Shown: positions 1 through 5,813 of the stretch, in pieces
Layout: each line of letters starts with the position of its first letter
Position numbering within the stretch: the first letter of the stretch is position 1
From: Spirochaetota bacterium
GTDB lineage: Bacteria > Spirochaetota > Spirochaetia > Treponematales > Rectinemataceae
Reading direction: 5' to 3'
NCBI GenBank assembly: GCA_023421875.1
Contig: JAEZSM010000215.1
Location: 1 to 6,374 of the forward strand
DNA length: 6,374 nucleotides
Translations under genes and position numbers: made by a program
The notes under the pieces: model-generated
Told to the model about the DNA's origin: nothing
Database searches by the model: none
Seen by the model: only the letters and a program-made list of their open reading frames with translations

Positions 1-204
1 GGCCACCAGAACCTTGGCATCGAAGCGCCCGTCGGCGTTCAGTACGTCGGCAACGGCCTGCATCATCTTGCTCTGGGTGGTGGTCGCTGCCTCTGTGCCC
101 GCGAAGGTCACGGGAATCTTGCCTGCCTGGGCGCTACCCATGGCCACGGCGAAAAAGGCGATGGCCAGCAAGGCAATGGTTTTGAATAACCGAATCCGTT
201 TCAT
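1..204 (-). CDS. Periplasmic solute-binding protein, probable TRAP transporter DctP subunit (N-terminal fragment)
   Basis: Only the first 68 codons are in the window; the gene continues past the left edge. The start at 202-204 is fixed by a very strong Shine-Dalgarno site just upstream. Residues 1-27 form a classical signal peptide: basic MKRIRLFK, a hydrophobic stretch rich in Ala, Leu and Phe, then an SAQA-type cleavage site before GKIPVTF. The exported start, a beta strand (KIPVTFAGTEA) followed by a helix (KMMQAVADVLN) and then ADGRFDAKVLVA, resembles DctP-type binding proteins, where 'lv.e.tnGrf.vev' follows the first helix. DctP proteins capture organic acids or similar solutes in the periplasm and pass them to a DctQM membrane pair. 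The gene lies downstream of a membrane-bound AraC regulator on the same strand, which suggests regulated uptake. The fragment is too short to exclude an ABC-type binding protein, and the ligand cannot be told. Confidence 0.6.
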   Translation of the reverse strand, partial: MKRIRLFKTIALLAIAFFAVAMGSAQAGKIPVTFAGTEAATTTQSKMMQAVADVLNADGRFDAKVLVA

Positions 205-206
205 AT

Positions 207-215
207 CTCCTCCTT
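207..215 (-). promoter_or_regulatory. Strong ribosome binding site of the solute-binding protein gene
   Basis: On the minus strand this reads AAGGAGGAG, followed by AT and then the ATG at 204-202. It is a near-perfect anti-16S match and fixes the start codon. It predicts high expression, as expected for an abundant periplasmic binding protein. Confidence 0.85.
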
Positions 216-247
216 GGAATGGAAAGGGTGATGGAAGTCTCGTATCC

Positions 248-351
248 ATCCTTGAACGGGATATGCCAGCGGTCAATCAAATATCTTACGAAGTATCTCC
301 ATAGAATTACGATGTGCCCGAAACAAGGCTTAGTACTGGATATTCAAGGAT
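248..351. repeat. 9-bp perfect inverted repeat flanking the candidate operator
   Basis: ATCCTTGAA at 248-256 and its reverse complement TTCAAGGAT at 343-351 are separated by 86 bp that contain the 21-bp-spaced direct repeat. A third copy of the inner heptamer, ATCCTTG, sits at 374-380 across the end of the AraC coding region. It forms a 7-bp inverted repeat with 345-351 around a 22-nt loop. There is no T-run beside it, so a terminator reading is weak. It may be a pair of protein-binding sites, or chance. Confidence 0.3.
286..312 (-). promoter_or_regulatory. Candidate AraC-type operator: direct repeat with 21-bp period
   Basis: On the minus strand the hexamer TCGTAA occurs twice, at 312-307 and 291-286, exactly 21 bp apart. 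The slightly longer core C-(A/T)-TCGTAA matches at 7 of 8 positions. A 21-bp spacing, two helical turns, is the usual arrangement of AraC-family half-sites on one DNA face. The pair lies between an AraC-family gene and the binding-protein gene it could control. No good -35/-10 pair follows, which would suit an activator-dependent promoter. A 6-mer repeat at this exact spacing would arise by chance in about 4% of regions this size, so the call is tentative. Confidence 0.3.
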
Positions 352-370
352 CTGGGAACAGGAAAATCTT

Positions 371-2272
371 TCAATCCTTGGACCTGTACTCCTTAGCGGT
401 CATGCCGCTGAGTTTTTTAAAGGTGCTGCTGAAGTAATTGGGATTGTTGAAACCAACCTCGTAGGCGATTTCGGCGATACTTTTTTCGGTAGTGGCCAAA
501 AGCAGCTTGGCCTTGTCGATCCGCACCGTGGTGAGATGGTCTACAAAGGTGAGGCCGGTTTCCTGCTTGAAGAGGCTCAGGAAATAAGAAGGGCTGATGA
601 AGACTTCCTTGGCCACATCCTTATAGCTCAAGGGCTGAGCGTAGTTTTCTTCTATATATTTGATCGCGTTCCGCATGAGGGATTTGGAGCGTTTTTCATA
701 GACATGGGCCACCAGATTAGCGATATCCACCACGATCTGCAAGAGCCACTGCTCGGCGGTCTGGGCATCCTTGACATGGCTAATGTCGTCGAAACAGCTG
801 CCGACCAGCTCGTTCAGTTTTGTTTCATCGCCGCCGCCCAGAATTGCGGCGTCGATCATGGAGCCCACAAGTTCATAGAGTCGAATGCCGAGGGCCTCGG
901 GTTTTTCGGCCACAAAACGCGTGAACTTTTCCATGAATTCTTTAAAAGCCCGTCGGCTTGCCTCGGGATCGCCAACCCGGATTTGGGAAAGCAGCTTTTC
1001 TTTTTCTTTTACCGGATAAGGGTTGATCCTGGAATCCTGCTCGCTGATGTTATCCACGTGCACGATGCCCGCATTCCCGAAATGTTCGGCGTACTCCAGG
1101 GCGTTCAGCGCTTCGTGGTAGGATTTGCGGAGATACTCCACCCTGTCGTAGCTTCTGCCTATACCGACAACAGCGCTGCGCCCGAGGTTCCGCCGGATCT
1201 CAGCCTGCAAGGCTTCGAGAATATCCCACATAGCCGGTTTTTCCCCGGCTTCTCCGCCCTGTGGCAGTCTGAGGGCGATGCCGATCCTGCCCTTGGTAAA
1301 GGGGAGCAGCAGAAACGCATCCTCGTTGAAAGCCCGTAAAAGCTGGACCGTGGCAATTTTGATCACCTCGTCGGGCAGCTTGAGTTCCTTGAGCGTCTCC
1401 CCACCCTCCCCTTCGAGCTTGATCATGACGATGGTGTTCGGGCAGACCTTTCCCAGGCAGGAGAGCATGTCGGTGAGCTTTGTCTTGGAAATTTCACTGA
1501 AAGCGACATTATCAATTATGTCCTCTTTGATAAAGGGAAGAAGCTTTTCGTAATTACGGTAGACTTCCCTGACATCGATGAGAACGCTCCAACCAAAAAG
1601 GATGGCGCTAAAAATGGAAACGGTATAGTAGATCTCCCATTTTTTGGTCAGGGATCCGACAATAAAAGCCACGGCGAAAATCGATACCCCTCCGTTGAAC
1701 AAAAAATGCTTGCTCTTAAGCAGATCGCGGAAGGACGAGTCGAGCTTGAGCCGGGCTAATCTGATCGAAGATGAAAGGAGCATGAGGGCTCCGGTGATCA
1801 CCTGGACTGCTATGGTCACTTCCCTGCCGTAGAAGGGTGGATTGCGCTCGGGCGTGAGGTTGTCGTAGGCGGTCATGCCTGCGAAGTGGAAAAGCGTCTT
1901 GCTCGACTTGGTGCCTAGCGTGTTAAAGACAACATAGGTTAGTCCCAAGAGAAGGCCTATCGACAGGACGGCTACCGCAAGACCTTCCATTTTCCGACGG
2001 TTAAAAAGGTCTGAGCCCAGGATGGTTACGGGGGCTATTACTCCACAGAGAAGGAATACCCTGATATTTACGACAATGAGAGGAGCCGGATAGGGACCGA
2101 GTATCAGTTGCAGAGGCCGTCCGAGCGAGAAAATGCTCATGCACACGAGAAAGACGATGAAATACCAGTAAGAACTCAGCCTGGAAGGATTGGCGATGAT
2201 GAAATATATGAAGTAGAGGAGAAAAAACAGCCCTGCGACGACGGGAGCTATGATATTAGAAAATAGGGACAT
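371..2272 (-). CDS. Membrane-bound AraC-family transcriptional regulator (7 TM segments, CdaR-like central region, C-terminal AraC HTH)
   Basis: This 633-residue protein appears to join a membrane sensor directly to a DNA-binding domain. Residues 8-27, 35-56, 64-86, 97-118, 149-171, 190-208 and 213-232 are hydrophobic and give seven membrane spans. Basic loops at about 91-94 and 171-188 fit a cytoplasmic C-terminus, leaving loop 119-148 outside as the longest possible sensing loop. Residues 253-410 resemble the degenerate GGDEF-like region of CdaR/YesN-type regulators, notably VVGIGRSYDRVEYLRKSYHE and ALEYAEHF. Residues 531-633 are an AraC double helix-turn-helix: first HTH about 547-570 (DVAKEVFISPSYFLSLFKQ), second about 596-622 (IAEIAYEVGFNNPNYFSSTF). 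There is no receiver or histidine kinase domain, so it is a one-component regulator. The ATG at 2272 is the first in-frame start after an upstream stop. Its Shine-Dalgarno site is weak (GTGGA). The likely target is the downstream binding-protein gene; this is inference. Confidence 0.9.
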   Translation of the reverse strand: MSLFSNIIAPVVAGLFFLLYFIYFIIANPSRLSSYWYFIVFLVCMSIFSLGRPLQLILGPYPAPLIVVNIRVFLLCGVIAPVTILGSDLFNRRKMEGLAVAVLSIGLLLGLTYVVFNTLGTKSSKTLFHFAGMTAYDNLTPERNPPFYGREVTIAVQVITGALMLLSSSIRLARLKLDSSFRDLLKSKHFLFNGGVSIFAVAFIVGSLTKKWEIYYTVSIFSAILFGWSVLIDVREVYRNYEKLLPFIKEDIIDNVAFSEISKTKLTDMLSCLGKVCPNTIVMIKLEGEGGETLKELKLPDEVIKIATVQLLRAFNEDAFLLLPFTKGRIGIALRLPQGGEAGEKPAMWDILEALQAEIRRNLGRSAVVGIGRSYDRVEYLRKSYHEALNALEYAEHFGNAGIVHVDNISEQDSRINPYPVKEKEKLLSQIRVGDPEASRRAFKEFMEKFTRFVAEKPEALGIRLYELVGSMIDAAILGGGDETKLNELVGSCFDDISHVKDAQTAEQWLLQIVVDIANLVAHVYEKRSKSLMRNAIKYIEENYAQPLSYKDVAKEVFISPSYFLSLFKQETGLTFVDHLTTVRIDKAKLLLATTEKSIAEIAYEVGFNNPNYFSSTFKKLSGMTAKEYRSKD

Positions 2273-2309
2273 TGTTCCACATCCGGTTTTTATTCATTAT
2301 TGTTCAATC

Positions 2310-2338
2310 ATCCTAGGCGGGAAAACTTAGGGCGTCAA
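2310..2338 (-). promoter_or_regulatory. Predicted sigma-70-like promoter of the AraC regulator gene
   Basis: On the minus strand a -35 box TTGACG (2338-2333) is followed after 17 bp by a -10 box TAGGAT (2315-2310). The predicted transcript starts near 2303, giving a leader of about 30 nt before the ATG. The -35 matches the consensus at 5 of 6 positions and the -10 at 4 of 6. Confidence 0.55.
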
Positions 2339-2390
2339 GGAAACATTTTTCTAGCGGGCCGGCGGGTAGGGCGCTGAATCTCTCTAGGGC
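2328..2390. repeat. Three direct copies of TAGGGC upstream of the AraC regulator
   Basis: TAGGGC occurs at 2328-2333, 2367-2372 and 2385-2390 in the 139-bp gap between the Nudix stop and the AraC start. The first copy overlaps the last base of the -35 box and the adjoining spacer. Three copies of one hexamer in a gap this short is mildly unlikely by chance. They could be operator sites, but nothing links them to a known regulator. Confidence 0.25.
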
Positions 2391-2411
2391 AAGAAGGTCC
2401 GTCCGGTCTGC

Positions 2412-3065
2412 TCAGGATGCGGCAAGCCGGGCGAATTCCGCCAGAATCATGGCCGTTAAACCCCAAACGATCGTATCGCCGAAGCGGAAGCAGGGCACAT
2501 CCCAGGTTTTGCCGTTTCTGTTCAACGGAAAGCTGGAACGGCTGAGAGGATCCAGAAGTTCGGTCAGCGAAACCTCGAAGGATGAACGAGCTTCGCCTCC
2601 GTTGAGCCTGTATATTGGCAGCTTTTCAGCACAGGCCACGAAGGGATAGACCCAGTAATTCGAAGGAAGAGCAAAGATAGGACTCAAGGCAAGCTGCACA
2701 TTCATGGCGTCGATTTCGATCCCCAATTCTTCCCGGGTTTCCCTGAGGGCTGCGGCACCTGCCGTCTCCCCTGGCTCCAGGCCGCCGCCGGGAAGGGCGA
2801 TCTGCCCTGGGTGATGGCGCATACCCTCGGGCCGTTCGATGAGGGGAAAGCAAAAACCCCGATCGGTGCGGTGAAGAAGGATGAGGACTGCGGCGTCCCT
2901 CTCCCCAGCCCCTTTCGACCGCAGCGCAAGCAGCTCGGCTCCATTGATGAAGGGAGGCAGCATGAGCTTCCAGGCCGAAGGCCCGGGAAGACTCATGCCG
3001 CCCAGTCTTTCCAAGGGAGAATTAGCGCAGGGTTCAATCGCCCCGCAGGCCGTATCAACAATCAT
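2412..3065 (-). CDS. Nudix hydrolase, NudL/CoA-pyrophosphatase-like
   Basis: The 217-residue product carries a complete Nudix box at residues 94-116 (G-x5-E-x7-RE-T-R-EE-L-G-I), with the metal-binding glutamates in the REx2EE helix. Just before it, residues 76-94 read LIERPEGMRHHPGQIALPGG, which matches the extra motif of the NudL subfamily (L..R....HxGQxxxPGG). That subfamily cleaves coenzyme A and acyl-CoA to phosphopantetheine derivatives and 3',5'-ADP, with Mg or Mn, in the cytoplasm. The specific substrate is inferred. No Shine-Dalgarno site precedes Met1. Met24 would give 194 residues, closer to the family's usual length, so the true start is uncertain. It lies 33 bp after the EF-hand protein gene on the same strand and is probably translated from the same transcript. 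Confidence 0.88.
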   Translation of the reverse strand: MIVDTACGAIEPCANSPLERLGGMSLPGPSAWKLMLPPFINGAELLALRSKGAGERDAAVLILLHRTDRGFCFPLIERPEGMRHHPGQIALPGGGLEPGETAGAAALRETREELGIEIDAMNVQLALSPIFALPSNYWVYPFVACAEKLPIYRLNGGEARSSFEVSLTELLDPLSRSSFPLNRNGKTWDVPCFRFGDTIVWGLTAMILAEFARLAAS

Positions 3066-3098
3066 TCAAGACCGAACTGCCACAACGCTTCAGGCTCT

Positions 3099-5210
3099 CT
3101 ATCTCCCGAGGCCGGGAATAAAGCCCAGCCAGCCCAGGAAGTAGGCTGCTACCAATGCTCCCACCACAAGGACAATGGCTAGGTAGAGACCCCAGGGCTT
3201 TTTCTTCTCGGCGAAGGGATCAGCGAGCTGGCGATTCGCTCCGGGGGGAAGAACAGCCAGGTGACTCAGGCTTCCGCCAAAGGGCACGTTGATCTTGAGC
3301 CGCGAATTGACGGCCCAGCCCTCGGCGTTGAGCAGCGGGCCAATATTACGCTTTCGCAGCTTCAGGTAGGCGAGTATCATGGAAGGGCCGGAAATGAGGA
3401 GGAGAATTCCGACAATACCCACCGGTATCCAGACGCCCATGCCGACAAAGAGGGTGAGTATTCCAGTTACCATGGCACCGATGCTGCCCAAGGCAACGCC
3501 TATCGCAGCCACCGTTCCCACATCCATTTTCTTGGGAACAGCCTGCTCGGGCTTGGCGTCGGCCTTGCCCGCCTGAGCGGCGGTTTCCCCCGTCGCTTTC
3601 ATCTTGCTCATGCTGGCGGCTTCTGCCGAGGCGGCGCGCTTCATCGCCATGTCTTCCAGGGTCTTTACCAGCCATTTATAGGGGCTGAAAAAAGCCTCCC
3701 GGATGCTTATCGGCTGGGTAACAACCTTGGTGATGACAGCGTTCCAGCTTTCGCCTTCGGTGTCGTAGAAAATTCCGTTTCTGCCCACGAAAATGTTATC
3801 CGCATCCCCGGCGGTAAGGCCAGCGACGATGGACTTTTTCTTGCCGTTAGCCTGGCTGAGATCACAGTAGATGAGATACATGGAGGCCAAGCCGGCCATG
3901 GTGCCATGGGCTCCCGGATTCTTTACGTCCATGCAGAATTCCAGCTCCCGGGCGTCCAGGAAAAGTCTGCCGGACTGAAAAAGGCCCTTCTTGCGCAGAT
4001 AGAAATTGTCAAAGTTTACGAAATTCCTGAGTATGACGATAAAATCCCGCTTTACAAAAAGAAGGGTCTTGAGGTTTTTCAGGGCTTCGGCATCGGCAGC
4101 CTTGGCAAGATCCTTTTCGATTAGGGCGCGGGTAGCGTCTACCTGCCCCAGATCGGCCGAACCAGCGAGTACAGCTTCGCCCAAGGCGCAGACTTCCGGT
4201 GCCGGCTTTTTGCCGAGCCAGGCTCCATAGGCTTCGATGCGCGCCGCATACTCCTCCCAGCGTTCTCTGGAGACACCCTTGGACAAATCGGCGCCCATGA
4301 GCTCGAGAAATCCGGCTACCGCCGCAGCATGATTCGGGTGCATGGCCGCTTCCGGAAAGAGGAGCCCTTCGCTATTGGGCAGAGCCAGGGGAAGCTGGGC
4401 CAGCTCCTGCGAATCGGCGGGCAGATTCTTGGCGAGCACCGAAGCCATCGATGCCTCGAGGGCGGCGACAGCGGTCGGCGATTTGGACATGGCCAATACC
4501 CTGCAGCGCCTGAAGTAATCCGAGACAGGTTCTTTTATCTGCTTGAAGAGCGCGGAGGCTTTTTCGCCCTTAGCGGGGTCAGAAAACGCGTCCTTGAAGG
4601 CCGGAAGATCGCCTGACCAAGCCTTGTAGGCTTCCAGGTCCGCCAGGAACCTGTCCAAGGCAGGAGTACTGACCCCTGGGTTGCCGCTAGCGTCGTCCGC
4701 TTTGTAGCCCTGGGCGACAAGATACTCAAGGAAGGCCTTAAGCTTTTCGTCCTTTGCCGAGACGGGAACCACAACACCGTCCCCGTTGAACGGAAGCGCG
4801 GCGAAGGCGGCGATTGCCTTTTCTACGGCAGCCAGATCGATGGTGGAATCACCGGCAGCTCCTGTGTTGATAGAGAGCACTTCGGCGATGGCAGCTTTGA
4901 TTCCTTCGTCCGAAACCTGGGTCGCCGAAAGCGAGTCGCTGCCGTCGAGGAGACAGTCAAGGCTTTTAAGTGTAGCCTTGAATCCTTCCACGCAGCGGAG
5001 TATATCAGGCGCCCTTATCTTACCGTCTTTGTCGGCATCCAGGTACTCCAGGCTTTCCTTGATGCCTGGCTGGACAGTGGGCATAGCGAGGGCGGCCCAC
5101 AGCTTTTGGTCCAAATCAGTCAGGTTGGCGATATCCTCGCCCTTCTTGATCACGACCTGGTCGACCCCGCCAATACGTGCAAAAGTCCACTTGCTGCCGG
5201 AAGTTTTCAT
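3099..5210 (-). CDS. Uncharacterised EF-hand-containing membrane protein
   Basis: I recognise no characterised family for this 703-residue protein. Residues 58-69 form an EF-hand loop (DADKDGKIRAPD): calcium-ligand positions 1, 3 and 5 are Asp, position 6 is Gly and position 8 is Ile, but position 12 is Asp rather than Glu. A second, degenerate loop-like stretch, FNGDGVVV, lies at 141-148. Residues about 150-510 look globular and mixed helical. Residues 520-562 are an Ala/Lys-rich linker. Hydrophobic segments at 564-590, 593-617 and 673-695 are predicted membrane spans. There is no signal peptide, and basic residues at 560-561, 617-621 and 669-671 place the large N-terminal part and the 623-671 segment in the cytoplasm. 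The start has a good Shine-Dalgarno site, AAGGAG with 8-nt spacing. A role as a calcium-responsive cytoplasmic-face membrane protein is inference only. A Nudix gene follows after 33 bp. Confidence 0.85.
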   Translation of the reverse strand: MKTSGSKWTFARIGGVDQVVIKKGEDIANLTDLDQKLWAALAMPTVQPGIKESLEYLDADKDGKIRAPDILRCVEGFKATLKSLDCLLDGSDSLSATQVSDEGIKAAIAEVLSINTGAAGDSTIDLAAVEKAIAAFAALPFNGDGVVVPVSAKDEKLKAFLEYLVAQGYKADDASGNPGVSTPALDRFLADLEAYKAWSGDLPAFKDAFSDPAKGEKASALFKQIKEPVSDYFRRCRVLAMSKSPTAVAALEASMASVLAKNLPADSQELAQLPLALPNSEGLLFPEAAMHPNHAAAVAGFLELMGADLSKGVSRERWEEYAARIEAYGAWLGKKPAPEVCALGEAVLAGSADLGQVDATRALIEKDLAKAADAEALKNLKTLLFVKRDFIVILRNFVNFDNFYLRKKGLFQSGRLFLDARELEFCMDVKNPGAHGTMAGLASMYLIYCDLSQANGKKKSIVAGLTAGDADNIFVGRNGIFYDTEGESWNAVITKVVTQPISIREAFFSPYKWLVKTLEDMAMKRAASAEAASMSKMKATGETAAQAGKADAKPEQAVPKKMDVGTVAAIGVALGSIGAMVTGILTLFVGMGVWIPVGIVGILLLISGPSMILAYLKLRKRNIGPLLNAEGWAVNSRLKINVPFGGSLSHLAVLPPGANRQLADPFAEKKKPWGLYLAIVLVVGALVAAYFLGWLGFIPGLGR

Positions 5211-5218
5211 ATTCTCGG

Positions 5219-5224
5219 CTCCTT
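5219..5224 (-). promoter_or_regulatory. Ribosome binding site of the EF-hand protein gene
   Basis: The minus strand reads AAGGAG, 8 nt before the ATG at 5210-5208. It supports that start over internal methionines. Confidence 0.8.
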
Positions 5225-5238
5225 AAGGTATATGAGAT

Positions 5239-5288
5239 TATTTACGCAACCTACTCTGAAGTATTAGCTTTTTTTCATATTTGCGCAA
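5239..5288. repeat. Imperfect 11-bp direct repeat upstream of the EF-hand protein gene
   Basis: TATTTACGCAA at 5239-5249 and TATTTGCGCAA at 5278-5288 differ at one base and are 39 bp apart. One copy covers the proposed -35 box and the other lies about 11 bp downstream of the -10 box, in the predicted leader. The arrangement would suit a repressor with two sites, but no regulator is known for it. Confidence 0.3.
5260..5288 (-). promoter_or_regulatory. Possible promoter of the EF-hand protein gene
   Basis: On the minus strand TTGCGC (5288-5283) and AATACT (5265-5260) are separated by 17 bp. Each box matches the sigma-70 consensus only partly. The -35 lies inside the palindrome TTGCGCAA. The predicted leader is about 40 nt. 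This is the best candidate in the divergent region but is not strong. Confidence 0.35.
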
Positions 5289-5406
5289 GTAGATAACGTT
5301 GTGCGGCGAATACTGTGTTGTCTCATAGAGAATTCTCGGTGCTGGTTTCCACCATGGAACCACGCATACCCAAGTTCCGGCATCGAAGAGAGGTTTCTTT
5401 CTCTAT

Positions 5407-5436
5407 TTGACCCTAGTCACCCGCTTTGACTATACT
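5407..5436 (+). promoter_or_regulatory. Predicted sigma-70-like promoter of the thioredoxin gene
   Basis: A -35 box TTGACC (5407-5412) and a -10 box TATACT (5431-5436) are 18 bp apart, each matching the consensus at 5 of 6 positions. The predicted start near 5443 leaves a leader of about 43 nt, which includes the Shine-Dalgarno site AAGGAG at 5475-5480, 5 nt before the ATG. The rest of the intergenic region, 5289-5400, shows nothing I can assign. Confidence 0.6.
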
Positions 5437-5485
5437 ATCATAAAGCATAAAGCAGCTCGTCCATTATAATACGTAAGGAGCAGTC

Positions 5486-5803
5486 ATGAGCGTCGAAGTC
5501 ACCCTGACATCAGCGAATTTCCAGAAGGAAGTGCTGGAGTCCTCCATTCCTGTTCTCGTCGATTTCTGGGCCGAATGGTGCATGCCCTGCAGAATGATAG
5601 CCCCATCCATCGCCCAGATCGCGGAAGCCTATTCGGGCAAGGTCAAGGTCGGCAAGGTGAACGTCGACGACGAGGGCGACATAGCATCCCAGTATGGCAT
5701 TATCTCTATTCCCACCCTCCTCTACTTCAAGGACGGGCAGATGGTCAAACAGAAGGTAGGAGCCCTGCCCAAGCACGAAATAGAAAACTTTATCAAGGCT
5801 TAA
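5486..5803 (+). CDS. trxA: Thioredoxin (WCMPC active site)
   Basis: A complete 105-residue, single-domain thioredoxin, the usual length for the family. It reduces protein disulfides in the cytoplasm and is normally recharged by thioredoxin reductase, whose gene is not in this window. Visible landmarks in the standard numbering are the buried Asp26 in VDFWAEW, the redox pair Cys32 and Cys35 in WCMPC, Lys57 in GKVNVDD, the cis-proline Pro76 in SIPTLLYF, and Gly92 in VGA. There is no signal peptide, so it is cytoplasmic. The start is well supported by AAGGAG 5 nt upstream and a promoter further up. The active-site dipeptide is Met-Pro instead of the common Gly-Pro, which can shift redox potential or partner choice. 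The gene is monocistronic here, divergent from the EF-hand gene and convergent with the next one. Confidence 0.96.
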   Translation: MSVEVTLTSANFQKEVLESSIPVLVDFWAEWCMPCRMIAPSIAQIAEAYSGKVKVGKVNVDDEGDIASQYGIISIPTLLYFKDGQMVKQKVGALPKHEIENFIKA

Positions 5804-5813
5804 GAATAGGTCC

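Noticed and set aside
14..304. A 96-codon plus-strand frame at the left edge
   Set aside because: It is the antisense of the solute-binding protein start, which has a signal peptide and a strong ribosome binding site on the minus strand.
314..1339. A 341-codon open frame on the plus strand, antisense to the AraC regulator
   Set aside because: It lies opposite a gene with clear domain content, its translation shows no recognisable motif, and no ribosome binding site precedes it. It is a codon-bias shadow.
2350..2376. GC-rich stretch after the Nudix gene as an intrinsic terminator
   Set aside because: The GCCGGC palindrome and AGCG/CGCT ends do not form a continuous stem, although a short A-run follows on the minus strand.
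3261..4124. A 287-codon open frame on the plus strand, antisense to the EF-hand protein gene
   Set aside because: No ribosome binding site and no domain; it is His/Gly-rich nonsense typical of the reverse complement of a coding region.
5343..5362. Bulged 7-bp hairpin TGGTTTCC/GGAACCA in the divergent region
   Set aside because: It lies upstream of the predicted thioredoxin start, so it would not be transcribed with that gene, and no T-run follows. Not a terminator.
5354..5410. A short plus-strand frame (18 codons) in the divergent region
   Set aside because: No ribosome binding site, and it ends inside the thioredoxin promoter -35 box.
5465..5470. A perfect TATAAT box just before the thioredoxin start
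   Set aside because: A transcript from it would start within the Shine-Dalgarno site, and no -35 box lies 16-18 bp upstream. The pair at 5407-5436 fits better.
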